64,000 bases of DNA, from assembly GCA_028823235.1 (NCBI GenBank), contig JAPKBW010000009.1, positions 62,001-126,000 on the forward strand, given 5' to 3'. The notes under the pieces were generated by a model. The model did no database searches, had not been told where the DNA came from, and saw nothing but the letters and a program-made list of their open reading frames with translations. How positions within the stretch are numbered: the stretch's first letter is position 1; every line of letters begins with the position of its first letter. This document shows positions 56,102-64,000 of this stretch, piece after piece. Origin of the DNA: Longimicrobiales bacterium. GTDB lineage: Bacteria; Gemmatimonadota; Gemmatimonadetes; Longimicrobiales; Gaopeijiaceae. The position numbers were made by a program, and so were the translations under genes.

Positions 56102-56274
56102 GTTTCGTGCGGACTCGGTCTTGGCCTCAGCGAGGCGATTCACGGTTCGAGACGGGAATCTAATCGTGGCCCACAGACCCGTCATTTACTTCAGATAGAG
56201 AGCGGCGTAGCATCGGCGCTTGAGGCGCGCTGGCGGGCGGCTGACGCGTATCCACGATCTCCGGAGTTTCAGCC

Positions 56275-57393
56275 TTGCGTTACTCACCTTTCCGCATGGA
56301 GCGGTGGCAGTCCACGTACGAGCACCGCGTGAAAATCAATCTGTCAGAAAGCGGTGTGCATCCACTGACCGTGGATGAACTCATCGAAATTTCCGGCCAG
56401 GATGTCGACGTCGGCTCCACGCTCCTCGGCTACGGCCAATCGAACGGGTCGGACGAACTGCGGTCGCTCATTGCCGGGCAGTATGCCGGCGCGACGGACG
56501 CATCCGTGCTCGCCACGGTCGGTGGCGCAGAGGCCAACTTCACGTGCTTCTGGCATCTCTTCGAGGGTGGGGCGAAAGCAGCAATCATCCTGCCGACATA
56601 CGGCCAGGTACCCGGCCTGCTGGAGTCATTCGGGAGCAGACTGAGCCCGGTTCATCTGCGGGAAGAAGATGGATGGCAGCCGGACATGGAGGCGCTCGAG
56701 GCAGCTCTGGAAGACGGTGCCTCATTCGTCCTCATTACCAATCCGAACAACCCGACGGGCGCCTCGCTCACTCGTGAGTCGATGGACCGCATTGCTGAGC
56801 TGACAGAGAAGCACGGGGCCTGGATCCTGGCCGACGAAGTCTATGCAGGAGCCGAAACGGGGGAGGAACGGACACCGTCATTCTGGGGGTCGCATGAACG
56901 GGTGCTCGTCACCAATTCGCTCTCGAAGGCCTACGGCCTCCCCGGGCTGCGCCTCGGCTGGATCATGGGACCGGATGAGCTCATCAACGAACTCTGGGGT
57001 CGGACGGACTACACCACCATTGCCCCGGCTTCGGTTTCCGATCAACTGGCGTGTGTGGCACTCGCATCAGGTACGCGAGATCGCATCGGGGAGCGCACGC
57101 GCGGAATCGTAAGAAAGAACCTAGGTGTGGTCGAGCAGTGGATGGCCGCACAGGATGGTCGGTTCCGGTATCAGGCACCCGACGCCGGGGCGATCTGCTA
57201 TACGCACTACGACGACCCGATCAACTCGAGCGAGTTCGCCGAGAAAATGCGTGTCGAGAAGTCCGTCCTTGTCGTGCCCGGTGACCACTTCGGGATGGAC
57301 CACTATCTGCGCCTCGGCTTTGGAAATCCGGAGGACGAGTTGCTGGAAGGGTTGAGTCGGGTGCGTGAGGCGTTTGACGATATTAGCGGGTGA
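56275..57393 (+). CDS. Class I/II pyridoxal-phosphate aminotransferase
   Basis: The protein has the aspartate aminotransferase fold: TNPNNPTGASLT (155-166), DEVYAG (187-192) and the PLP lysine K218 in NSLSKAYGLPGLRLGW. The TTG at 56275 is preferred because CCGGAG lies upstream at good spacing; the ATG seven codons later has none. The 372-residue product resembles the capreomycidine-synthase/aminotransferase-like group, but the substrate cannot be read from sequence. It overlaps the next gene as GTGA, so it may act on the amino acids that the D-aminoacylase-like enzyme releases. Confidence 0.88.
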   Translation: MRYSPFRMERWQSTYEHRVKINLSESGVHPLTVDELIEISGQDVDVGSTLLGYGQSNGSDELRSLIAGQYAGATDASVLATVGGAEANFTCFWHLFEGGAKAAIILPTYGQVPGLLESFGSRLSPVHLREEDGWQPDMEALEAALEDGASFVLITNPNNPTGASLTRESMDRIAELTEKHGAWILADEVYAGAETGEERTPSFWGSHERVLVTNSLSKAYGLPGLRLGWIMGPDELINELWGRTDYTTIAPASVSDQLACVALASGTRDRIGERTRGIVRKNLGVVEQWMAAQDGRFRYQAPDAGAICYTHYDDPINSSEFAEKMRVEKSVLVVPGDHFGMDHYLRLGFGNPEDELLEGLSRVREAFDDISG

Positions 57394-59135
57394 CAAACTC
57401 CATGATGGCCATACGATTCGGATGGGCACTCACGGCGGCATTGGCCTTCGCTCCGGCTACCGCCGCCCCACTCCTCGCCCAAGACGCGGGGCCCTTCGAC
57501 CTTCTCGTGCGTGGCGGCCGCGTCCTCGATGGTACAGGAAACCCGTGGTTCCGAGCCGACATCGGAGTTCGTGACGGACGGATCGTGGCAGTCGGGCGAC
57601 TCAATGGTGCGGCAGCAACGAAAACGATCGACGCGGCAGGCCGATACGTGTCACCCGGCTTCATCGACATCCACTCGCATGCAGACGACGGGAGTGCTCA
57701 AATCGGCGGCGCCACGATCCGAACGGATCAACTCGACCGGAAGTCGGCACCCAATCTCGTCTCACAGGGCGTCACGACAGTCGTCGTCAATCACGACGGG
57801 CGCTCCCCGTGGCCGATCCGCGATCAGCGTACGCTCATCGAACAACAGGGTGTGGGTCCAAACGTCATGCTGATGGTCGGGCACGGTACAGTGCGTCGAC
57901 AGGTGCTGGGCGATGATTATCGGCGCCTCGCCACCGATGGCGAGGTCGAGCAGATGAAGGGTCTGGTGCGGCAGGCCCTCGAGGAAGGTGCGGTCGGTAT
58001 GTCCGCGGGCCTCGAGTACGTACCCGGTCGATGGAGCGAGACGAGCGAGGTAGCTCGCATCGCGGAAGAGCTCGTGCCGTATGACGGAGTGTACATCGCG
58101 CACGAACGCTCGGAGGGGGCCGACCCGATGTGGTTCTGGCCGAGCCAAAATGCAGCCGGCCCACCGACCCTCCAAGACGCAATCATGGAAACCATCGAGA
58201 TCGGGCGCCACTCGGGGGCACGGGTGGTCGCGTCACATATCAAAGCGAAAGGTGCGCATTTCTGGGGCTCGAGTGGCAGTGCGATCCAGCTCATTCAGCG
58301 TGCCCGAGACGAAGGAGTGCGCGTATGGGCAGATCAATACCCGTACGCGACGTCCGGCTCTGACGGAAACACCGTCCTCATTCCTTCCTGGGCCACATCT
58401 TCTGAGGACGGCCAGGACGGGCCAGGACCCGCTGCGATGCTGCGCAGGAATCTGACCGATGCCACGATCGAAGCGCAGATCCGTCAGGATATCGCACACG
58501 AGATTCGGCGCCGGGGAGGAGCAGATCGGGTCGTAATTTTCGAATATCCCAGAGACGAGTGGGTCGGCAAGAACCTCCAGGAGGTTGCAGACGCGCAGGG
58601 GGTCGATCCGGTTCAGATGGCGATCGATCTCCAGTTGGTAGGCGATCCAGAGCGACGCGGAGGTGGGCGGTTGCGCGGCTTCTCCATGTCGGAAGATGAC
58701 GTCGAGAGCTACGCAGCTCAGCCGTGGGTGGCGACCGCCTCCGACGGTGGTATCGCGCTACCGGACGACGGCTCCGTTCATCCCCGCTATTACGGGACCT
58801 TCCCACGCAAAATCCGTCAGTACGCCCTGACTGCGGGCGCCCTGTCCGTCGAGGCGGCGATCCGCTCTCAGACGTCCCTGCCCGCTCGCATCATGGGCCT
58901 CCAAGACCGAGGCGAAATCCGAACAGGAAACTGGGCTGACCTCGTGATCTTCGACCTCGAAACGATCACAGACGAGGCGACGTTCTTCGAGCCACACCAG
59001 CACGCTTCAGGAATCGATCACGTCATCGTGAACGGTGAGTTTGTCGTTGAGGACGGGGAAATCCTGTACGCGCTGCCTGGGAAGCTCATCTCCTCTCGTC
59101 GCGGCGGTCCTCCGAGCATCTCTCAAGAGCACTGA
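57390..59135 (+). CDS. Secreted D-aminoacylase-like amidohydrolase
   Basis: This 581-residue protein starts at a GTG overlapping the aminotransferase stop and has a signal peptide (GWALTAALAFAPATAAPLLAQ). It is an N-acyl-D-amino-acid deacylase-type amidohydrolase: DLLVRGGRVLDGTGNPWFRA, VSPGFIDIHSHADD (metal His pair), VYIAHERSEG, VVASHIKAKG and WVATASDGGIALPDDGSVHP. The bridging Cys motif GNCG of classical enzymes reads VNHDGRS here. It is related to the second half of the fusion protein at 33.8-36.4 kb but is a separate copy. Probable role: release of amino acids from N-acyl derivatives outside the cytoplasm. Confidence 0.9.
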   Translation: MTNSMMAIRFGWALTAALAFAPATAAPLLAQDAGPFDLLVRGGRVLDGTGNPWFRADIGVRDGRIVAVGRLNGAAATKTIDAAGRYVSPGFIDIHSHADDGSAQIGGATIRTDQLDRKSAPNLVSQGVTTVVVNHDGRSPWPIRDQRTLIEQQGVGPNVMLMVGHGTVRRQVLGDDYRRLATDGEVEQMKGLVRQALEEGAVGMSAGLEYVPGRWSETSEVARIAEELVPYDGVYIAHERSEGADPMWFWPSQNAAGPPTLQDAIMETIEIGRHSGARVVASHIKAKGAHFWGSSGSAIQLIQRARDEGVRVWADQYPYATSGSDGNTVLIPSWATSSEDGQDGPGPAAMLRRNLTDATIEAQIRQDIAHEIRRRGGADRVVIFEYPRDEWVGKNLQEVADAQGVDPVQMAIDLQLVGDPERRGGGRLRGFSMSEDDVESYAAQPWVATASDGGIALPDDGSVHPRYYGTFPRKIRQYALTAGALSVEAAIRSQTSLPARIMGLQDRGEIRTGNWADLVIFDLETITDEATFFEPHQHASGIDHVIVNGEFVVEDGEILYALPGKLISSRRGGPPSISQEH

Positions 59136-59222
59136 CCCAAAACAAGATCGCCCGGCCAAGGTGCCAGATCAGTTCCCCGCGGCCGGCCTCGCCGTAAAGG
59201 GATTCGGCATGACTTCATGGCT

Positions 59223-59372
59223 CTATCCGTCAGTGACGTGAATCAGCGCTTTGGCATCGAACGGGAACACCTTGTAGGACGGGTCGTCACTCGACACCGA
59301 GGCAATCAGTGTCGAGGGTGCGCGCTCTAAGCCTCTCTCCGTCACGATGGGCCAGAAAATCTCAGCGATGCG
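59223..59372 (-). pseudogene. C-terminal remnant of an unidentified gene
   Basis: Between two in-frame stops the reverse strand encodes 49 residues that read like real protein: RIAEIFWPIVTERGLERAPS, TLIASVSSDDPSYKVFPFDA, KALIHVTDG. There is no start codon upstream and the preceding sequence is not coding. I cannot assign a family. It lies in the 359-base gap between the D-aminoacylase-like gene and the small secreted protein gene; nothing else was seen in that gap apart from a hairpin at its right end. Confidence 0.35.
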
Positions 59373-59486
59373 CTAATGGAGAAGGACGGGCAGTCAGAGG
59401 GAATTGAGCCTAGACTGGGCCTGGCCGGAGATGTCCGGACCCACGTGCCCCCTTCAATGCAATCGCTCGGACTCCGTCGATCCTCC

Positions 59487-59505
59487 TGAGTCGCTCAGCG
59501 ACTCA
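59487..59505. repeat. Perfect inverted repeat around a stop codon
   Basis: TGAGTCGC-TCA-GCGACTCA is an 8-bp inverted repeat with a 3-base loop. The reverse-strand stop codon of the neighbouring gene (59495-59497) is exactly the loop. No T-run follows on either strand, so it may stabilise the 3' end rather than terminate transcription. Confidence 0.45.
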
Positions 59506-60019
59506 GCTGTGCGTGAAGCGCTACGTAGTTGAGGCCGCTGCTCGTCTCACGCAACACCTCCTCGACGGACAGACCGAGAGACTGCGAGATGACCCGAATG
59601 TTCACGAGTCCAATAATGTGCGGGTCGGTCAATTTTATGTCGCCCCACCCGGATACCGGGGCACCTCTGAATTGTTGGTACGCACCTTCGAGCGCGCCAG
59701 CTGGAACGTCGTCGCGAACTGGCACATAGAGAGCGGGTGCGTTCACCCGGTACTGCCCGGTCAACTGGGCCCAACTCTGACCGGCACTGCGAAGGGCTAC
59801 GAGCGCTTCCGGAGACACCCCGGCTCGGCGGGCCACGAAAAGGACCACGGGGATCTCGTCCGCCTCGAGCTCCCAGTCGCCGAGGATCGCGACTTCATTT
59901 GCAGGCAGACTGAAGAACGTGGCCACGGCGCGAAAAAAGTCCGCATGGGCTCCACTCTGTGCCGATGCGTCCGCAGCCGACACGAGGCAGCAGGTCAGCA
60001 CCATGAACACGCGCTTCAT
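59495..60019 (-). CDS. Secreted hypothetical protein
   Basis: The 174-residue protein (ATG at 60019; a TTG directly before it is also possible) has a signal peptide, MKRVFMVLTCCLVSAADASA. The body has a helical segment LEADEIPVVLFVARRAGVSP followed by EALVALRSAGQSWAQLTGQY and, after a proline-rich middle, a second helical part (INIRVISQSLGLSVEEVL-like). I do not recognise a named family; the ARRAGVSPxALxxLRxxGxSW pattern looks like a small domain shared by secreted proteins of related bacteria. Confidence 0.65.
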   Translation of the reverse strand: MKRVFMVLTCCLVSAADASAQSGAHADFFRAVATFFSLPANEVAILGDWELEADEIPVVLFVARRAGVSPEALVALRSAGQSWAQLTGQYRVNAPALYVPVRDDVPAGALEGAYQQFRGAPVSGWGDIKLTDPHIIGLVNIRVISQSLGLSVEEVLRETSSGLNYVALHAQLSR

Positions 60020-60121
60020 CAAGCCGTTCCAAGCTCCGGAAAGAGTTAGTACTCAATTATGGGATGGCTCACACACGTACACCATACGTGCCAAGTTGGC
60101 AGAAGACGCGCCTCAAAAACG

Positions 60122-60137
60122 TGGCACGACTCTTGAA
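60122..60137 (+). promoter_or_regulatory. Candidate sigma-54-type promoter
   Basis: TGGCACG-ACTC-TTGAA closely follows the -24/-12 consensus TGGCACG-N4-TTGCW; the only departure is GA for GC at -12. It would start transcription about 45 bases before the STAS-like gene. A sigma-70 reading, TTGAAC then 17 bases then TACAGC, overlaps it and is the alternative. Confidence 0.35.
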
Positions 60138-60193
60138 CACTTATAGGGCACGCTTTACAGCGGAAAGTGACCGTGAACCGAAGGAAGGCAGCC

Positions 60194-60475
60194 ATGAGAC
60201 ACGATGACAAAGACCATGACCGGCGACTCCAGATGGAGCTGCAGGAACGCGTCGACGAGACGCAGGACGACCGACACATCGTTTTCGACTTCACTGGTAT
60301 GGAACAGGCGAACGTCGGAGATCTGTCCATAATCCTTACGGCACGCTTGAAATCGTCGCCCACAGAAGCCATATGGGTGCGTTCACTTCCCGCTCGAACG
60401 GCTCGGATTCTCGAGCACCTGAGGTTGGACCACCTCTTCCGGCACTACCCGGAAGCGGCTGGCCCTCTGAACTGA
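60194..60475 (+). CDS. STAS-domain-like protein
   Basis: The ATG at 60194 has AAGGAAGG upstream and gives 93 residues; a GTG at 60167 would add nine. The core HIVFDFTGMEQANVGDLSII, LTARLKSSPTEAIWVRSLPA and ILEHLRLDHLFRHYP follows the STAS fold of anti-anti-sigma factors (strand, DxSG-like turn, helix, strand, helix ending LxxLFxxY/HP). The serine that is phosphorylated in SpoIIAA-type proteins (DSSG) is not present; the site reads NVGD. It may be a non-phosphorylated partner-binding module. An intrinsic terminator follows at 60495. Confidence 0.7.
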   Translation: MRHDDKDHDRRLQMELQERVDETQDDRHIVFDFTGMEQANVGDLSIILTARLKSSPTEAIWVRSLPARTARILEHLRLDHLFRHYPEAAGPLN

Positions 60476-60494
60476 CGGGTGGCGCCGCAAGGCG

Positions 60495-60535
60495 AGAGGC
60501 CCTGATCTGCACGGTGCGGATCGGAGCCTCTTTTT
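60495..60535 (+). terminator. Intrinsic terminator after the STAS-like gene
   Basis: AGAGGC-CCTGATC pairs with GATCGGA-GCCTCT over 13 positions with one mismatch; the loop TGCACGGTGCG can pair further internally, and TTTTT follows. It lies 20 bases after the stop codon and before the convergent leucine dehydrogenase gene. Confidence 0.85.
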
Positions 60536-60580
60536 CATTCACCTGCGTCCTCTATTGAGGACGCCCTTGCTGAGCGAAAT

Positions 60581-61651
60581 TTACTTCGGGCCACGCGCCA
60601 GAACGCGATCCGCGAGGGCTTGAGCGGACACCACCGGAGACCGTGCGGCCATCGCGGCCTCAGCGAAAATGCCTCCCAGGCTAGTCCCAATCGCTCGCAC
60701 ACGCCGATCGAGTTCGTCCAGGTCATCGACCCCCTGATAGATCGACGTGAATGCCATCGCTCCGCCTCCATTGATGACGTAGTCAGGGGCATAAAGAATG
60801 CCCCGCTCATGCAGGGCATCCGCGTCGGCAGGCCTCTGGAGTTGATTGTTCGCAGCACCTGCGACGATCGCGCATTGGAGAAGAGGTATGGTATCCGGAC
60901 CCAGCGTCGCACCGATCGCACAAGGCGCGTACACGTCGCAGGGCGTCGAATAGACCTCGCCAGTCGGCACGAATTCGCCGCTGAGGCGCTCCGCGAGCGC
61001 ACGTGCCCGCGCTTCGTCGATATCGGATATCAACAGGTGTGCCCCCTCGGCGGCGAGGTCGGTCGCAAGACCAGCCCCAACAGAGCCCACACCCTGCACC
61101 AAGATTCGACGGCCCCCGAGGTCGGCACTTTCAAACTTGTGGCGAACCGCGGACCGAATGCCCTCGAGGACTCCGAGCGCAGTATAGGGACTCGGATCCA
61201 TCGGCCCGTCCGTGCGGCCGTGAACGCCGATTACATACTCAGACACTTCGGCGATGGTCTGCATGTCCTCGGTGGTGGTGCCAAGGTCGGCACCCGTGCC
61301 ATAGCGCCCCCCCAGCGAATTCAGCAGCGCACCGAACCGGTGCAGCAGGCCACGTCGCTCTTCCTGGGCCAATGGTCGAGGGATGGCCAAGACGGTCTTC
61401 CCCCCGCCGAACGGAAAGTCCATCGCCGCCCACTTGTTGGTCATTCCTTGCGCAAGCCTGAGCGCGTCCACCAACCCGTCGACCGGATGATCGTAGACCT
61501 TCATACGACATCCACCCGTTGCCGGGCCTAGTGTGTCGTCGTGGATCACACAGAAGATCCAGGTGCCTGTCGGCTGGTCACGACGAACAACGACTCCGAC
61601 CCCATCGAAGCCCTCCAGGACAGCCAGGAAGTCCGGCGCCTTATCGCTCAT
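60581..61651 (-). CDS. Leucine/valine-type amino acid dehydrogenase
   Basis: The protein is a Glu/Leu/Phe/Val dehydrogenase that oxidatively deaminates branched-chain amino acids with NAD. The start is the ATG at 61651, which overlaps the M28 stop as TGATG. Motifs are GPATGGCRMKVYDHPVDGLV, MTNKWAAMDFPFGGGKTVLA with the catalytic lysines, the NAD-binding ILVQGVGSVGAGLATDLAAE and GAANNQLQRPADADALHERG followed by ILYAPDYVINGGG. The 356-residue length matches leucine dehydrogenase. Coupling to a secreted peptidase suggests use of peptide-derived amino acids. Confidence 0.92.
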   Translation of the reverse strand: MSDKAPDFLAVLEGFDGVGVVVRRDQPTGTWIFCVIHDDTLGPATGGCRMKVYDHPVDGLVDALRLAQGMTNKWAAMDFPFGGGKTVLAIPRPLAQEERRGLLHRFGALLNSLGGRYGTGADLGTTTEDMQTIAEVSEYVIGVHGRTDGPMDPSPYTALGVLEGIRSAVRHKFESADLGGRRILVQGVGSVGAGLATDLAAEGAHLLISDIDEARARALAERLSGEFVPTGEVYSTPCDVYAPCAIGATLGPDTIPLLQCAIVAGAANNQLQRPADADALHERGILYAPDYVINGGGAMAFTSIYQGVDDLDELDRRVRAIGTSLGGIFAEAAMAARSPVVSAQALADRVLARGPK

Positions 61652-63180
61652 CACTGCTCCGATACGATCTGCGCGTAACTCTCCGGATTCCACTTGGGCC
61701 TCTCGTCGGCGTTCCCAATTTCCATGCCGAGATAGAAAACGAGTTTTGCGATCCGGGCAGCCTTCTCCGCATCGATCCGATCAGGCTCGTCGTCACGGCC
61801 GTGATAGTCGTCGTGGGTGCCGTTAAAGAAAAAAAGTATCGGCACCCCTTTCTTCGCGAAATTGTAGTGATCAGAACGGAAGTAGAACCGTTCCTCGGGC
61901 CAGAGATCGTCGATCGCGGTCATCCGAAGCTCAGGATGATCGGAATTCACTCGGTTCATGGACTCGCCCAAATCCGAGTGTTCTTTCCCGATTGCTACGA
62001 TCGTGTCGGCCCAGTTCCGTCCGACCATGTCCGTGTTCAGATTCGCGGCCAGCGACTCGATCGGAACCGTCGGGTTCTCAGCAAACCACTCACTCCCCCA
62101 TAGCCCCTTCTCTTCCCCGCTAACGAGGAGAAACATCATGGAGCGCCGGGGGGCGATCAGCAGCGCAGTCATCGCCTCCGCGACCTCCATTACCGCGACA
62201 GTGCCAGACGCATCATCGTCGGCCCCGTTGAAGATCGAGTCGCCGTTCGCATCCGGCGCACCCATGCCAACATGATCCATGTGGCCAGAAAAGACGACGT
62301 ATTCATTCGCGAGCTCAGGGTCACTTCCATCGAGAATCGCGACCACGTTGGGGGCAGTCATCGATTCACTCCGGGTACGGAGCACCACGGTCGTGCGCAG
62401 GCCGCCCGTGTCGTGTACCTGAAGATCTTCCTTCGACCGATCCTGAAGGGCCGCGAGATCAATTCCTCGACCCTCCAGCATACTTTCGAGCGAGGACGTC
62501 CGCATCTGGAGAATCGGCACGAACACCTCCTCGCCGACGTCGTCGGTTGACCAGCCCTTCGACACGGAGGGCTGAAGTGCTCGGCGAGCATTGCCCGCCC
62601 ACTGTTCGTCACCGACCGGGGACGTCACGAGAACAGACGCGGCCCCGGCACCACGGAGTCCACCAATGAGCTGAAAAAGTTGACGGTTCTGGCTTGCCTG
62701 CTCAGCAGAAACCAGCACGGCCACATGCTTGCCATTGATCGCACGTTGGGCACTGCGCGAAAGAGCGCCCTGGCCCGATACCAGCACGAGGTCGGCACCC
62801 ATTTCGCCATCCGAGGAGGTTCCGAAGAGAGGAAGCACATCCGGACCGAAAGCAAGTCGGACACCACCAGCTGAGATGGTGGAGCGTTCAGTATCGACGG
62901 TAACCGAGTTCAATGGGTATCGCTGAATGAAAGCGCCATCGTCCCCCCCACCGCGCAAGCCCAGTCGGCGGAACTCTGCTGCGATCCAGTCTGCCGTCCG
63001 ATCCAAGCCCGGGCTCGGTGTGTTCCGACCCTGCATTGAGTCGTGGGCGATCACGCCCACGCGCCAATCGAAGTCGGCCTCGGTGATGGTGCGAGCCGCC
63101 TCTTCGACGCCTGACTGCTGACCGGCCACCCCGACAGGGATCAGTGTAAGAGCAAGTACGACCCAGCCTGTCCTCTTCAT
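61651..63180 (-). CDS. Secreted M28 family zinc aminopeptidase
   Basis: The start is the ATG at 63180 directly after GGAGGTGAT, an unusually good ribosome site; the longer frame upstream is not needed. The signal peptide is TGWVVLALTLIPVGVAGQ. The catalytic domain has SGHMDHVGMG, GADDDASGTVAVMEVAEAM, SGEEKGLWGSEWFAENP and NTDMVGRN, the M28 metal ligands and the catalytic Glu, and a PA-like inserted domain (residues about 110-250). Further ligand histidines lie in RSDHYNFAKKGVPILFFFNG. The 509-residue length fits M28B/E aminopeptidases. It should cleave N-terminal residues from extracellular or periplasmic peptides. Confidence 0.93.
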   Translation of the reverse strand: MKRTGWVVLALTLIPVGVAGQQSGVEEAARTITEADFDWRVGVIAHDSMQGRNTPSPGLDRTADWIAAEFRRLGLRGGGDDGAFIQRYPLNSVTVDTERSTISAGGVRLAFGPDVLPLFGTSSDGEMGADLVLVSGQGALSRSAQRAINGKHVAVLVSAEQASQNRQLFQLIGGLRGAGAASVLVTSPVGDEQWAGNARRALQPSVSKGWSTDDVGEEVFVPILQMRTSSLESMLEGRGIDLAALQDRSKEDLQVHDTGGLRTTVVLRTRSESMTAPNVVAILDGSDPELANEYVVFSGHMDHVGMGAPDANGDSIFNGADDDASGTVAVMEVAEAMTALLIAPRRSMMFLLVSGEEKGLWGSEWFAENPTVPIESLAANLNTDMVGRNWADTIVAIGKEHSDLGESMNRVNSDHPELRMTAIDDLWPEERFYFRSDHYNFAKKGVPILFFFNGTHDDYHGRDDEPDRIDAEKAARIAKLVFYLGMEIGNADERPKWNPESYAQIVSEQ

Positions 63181-63211
63181 ATCACCTCCTGATACTTCAT
63201 CGTCATACGCG

Positions 63212-63246
63212 CAAAGACCCCGCACCCTGTTCGAGCGCGGGATCTC
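63212..63246 (-). terminator. Probable intrinsic terminator upstream of the M28 gene
   Basis: On the reverse strand AGATCCCGC pairs with GCGGGGTCT (9 bp, one wobble), with TCTTTG after it. It lies in the 91-base gap between the edge-cut gene and the M28 gene. The T-run is short, so termination may be partial. Confidence 0.5.
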
Positions 63247-63271
63247 AAGATCGGCAGAGCCAGCATTTGCG

Positions 63272-64000
63272 TCAGCCCTCTGGAAAGAGACTGTCGAGAA
63301 GGCCCTGCAACTCCTCTTCGGCTCGAGGCCCGCGAAGCACAATCCAGCCACTCTCCGCGAGCACCGACACTTCGTTCAATCCACCTGTGGCAGCGGGCAG
63401 AATCGTCGGTTCTACATCAAGCTCCAGGTGGTAGATCTCGAACACCACGGCGCCCTCCAGCCGCTGTACCACATGAACACCCTTCGACATGGTGCCCCCT
63501 CCCATGTTCGTCACAGAAAGCACCTCATACCCAAGCACGACCAGGTTTGGCTCATCGTTCTGCCGATCCGCGTCGTCATCCATTACAGGTCGACTGGCCA
63601 GTCCGGACTGGTCGAGCGCGGAAGTGACAGCCATGCGCGACTCGGACCTGCGGCGCTCCGCCTCCTGTTCACTATCCGCCGCTGCCTGCACTTCGTTCAA
63701 CTCCGCGATTGCGGCTGGAGGAGGTGCTGCTGTCGTGCCCACAGCCGCGATCATGTCATCGAAGTGGGTCGAGCTCAACGCTGCCGGCGCCTCTTCAACG
63801 GCAGACGTGGGAGCTTCGTTCGCCAAAGCCTCGGCGGTACCATGCCTTGCTATATCCGTATCTGGCTCCATTTCGGTGACACCGCCTGCATCCAGCGCAA
63901 CTTCCGAGGCTAGCTCAAGAACAGCTCCAGCAGCGGCCACCTGGGTTCCAGCGCCTGCCGCGCCTTGTCCGCGCGACGGGCTCTCAGCCTGTGCGGCCTC
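63272..64000 (-). CDS. C-terminal part of a probable anti-sigma-factor-like protein, cut by window edge
   Basis: The reverse frame is open from the window edge to a stop at 63272 (242 codons visible), so the gene continues to the right and any start inside the window (a GTG at 63940) is not needed. The visible part is an acidic, alanine-rich linker followed by a small terminal domain: NLVVLGYEVLSVTNMGGGTM, SKGVHVVQRLEGAVVFEIYH and SVLAESGWIVLRGPRAEEEL. The GVxVxQRL...VFEI pattern is like the C-terminal domain of some anti-sigma factors, but the zinc-finger or membrane part is outside the window. Confidence in the frame is high, in the role low. Confidence 0.6.
   Translation of the reverse strand, partial: EAAQAESPSRGQGAAGAGTQVAAAGAVLELASEVALDAGGVTEMEPDTDIARHGTAEALANEAPTSAVEEAPAALSSTHFDDMIAAVGTTAAPPPAAIAELNEVQAAADSEQEAERRRSESRMAVTSALDQSGLASRPVMDDDADRQNDEPNLVVLGYEVLSVTNMGGGTMSKGVHVVQRLEGAVVFEIYHLELDVEPTILPAATGGLNEVSVLAESGWIVLRGPRAEEELQGLLDSLFPEG

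Overview
The window is high-GC bacterial chromosome, densely coded, with most genes on the minus strand and many start/stop overlaps of the ATGA or TGATG type. The mix of genes suggests a member of Gemmatimonadota: many secreted peptidases and amidohydrolases (families S9, M16, M19, M20, M28, D-aminoacylase, amidase), a sdhCAB complex with one large membrane anchor, paired M16 peptidases, and anti-sigma-like proteins. This placement is an inference from gene content; no rRNA or tRNA gene was seen.

Region by region. 1-8.1 kb is one minus-strand housekeeping operon, transcribed yebC, ruvC, ruvA, ruvB, a secreted LppP/LprE-like protein, queA, tgt, yajC, def, fmt, then a thiE/tenI-like gene cut by the left edge. 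An orphan type IV pilin is divergent from it at 8.3 kb. 8.9-23.3 kb is a minus-strand block for exported hydrolysis of peptides and amides: an S9 peptidase, two AbgB-like M20 paralogues, two amidases and an outer-membrane-type protein. A three-gene type III polyketide synthase cassette (methyltransferase, FAD oxidoreductase, PKS) sits in its middle. 23.4-26.0 kb carries a PQQ-type dehydrogenase lipoprotein and a class II cytochrome c on the plus strand. 26.0-29.6 kb has an atypical M19 dipeptidase and the tdh-kbl threonine degradation pair. 29.7-33.8 kb holds gene fragments around thiC, which has a TPP riboswitch. 33.8-36.4 kb is a formamidase/D-aminoacylase fusion. 36.6-39.9 kb is sdhCAB, followed by an intrinsic terminator.

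40.4-46.9 kb is a minus-strand run mutS, TonB-domain lipoprotein, cystathionine beta-synthase, ddl, rhomboid. 47.5-50.8 kb is ECF sigma factor, terminator, anti-sigma factor, holA, SPOR protein. 51.1-56.1 kb is gpmI, TPR protein, and an active plus an inactive M16 peptidase. The plus-strand pair at 56.3-59.1 kb is an aminotransferase and a D-aminoacylase-like enzyme. The right end has a secreted hypothetical protein, a STAS-like protein, leucine-type dehydrogenase, an M28 peptidase and a protein cut by the edge.

Two themes stand out. First, the cell is equipped to hydrolyse peptides, amides and N-acyl amino acids outside the cytoplasm and to use the amino acids (threonine to glycine, branched-chain deamination). 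Second, almost every gap between gene blocks contains a recognisable gene fragment (PepSY membrane protein, M19 tail, M20 start, TPR tail with an amber codon, DUF1569, NTF2-like, DUF302, and one unidentified tail), which points to ongoing gene loss. No CRISPR array, insertion sequence, prophage or RNA gene other than the riboswitch was found.
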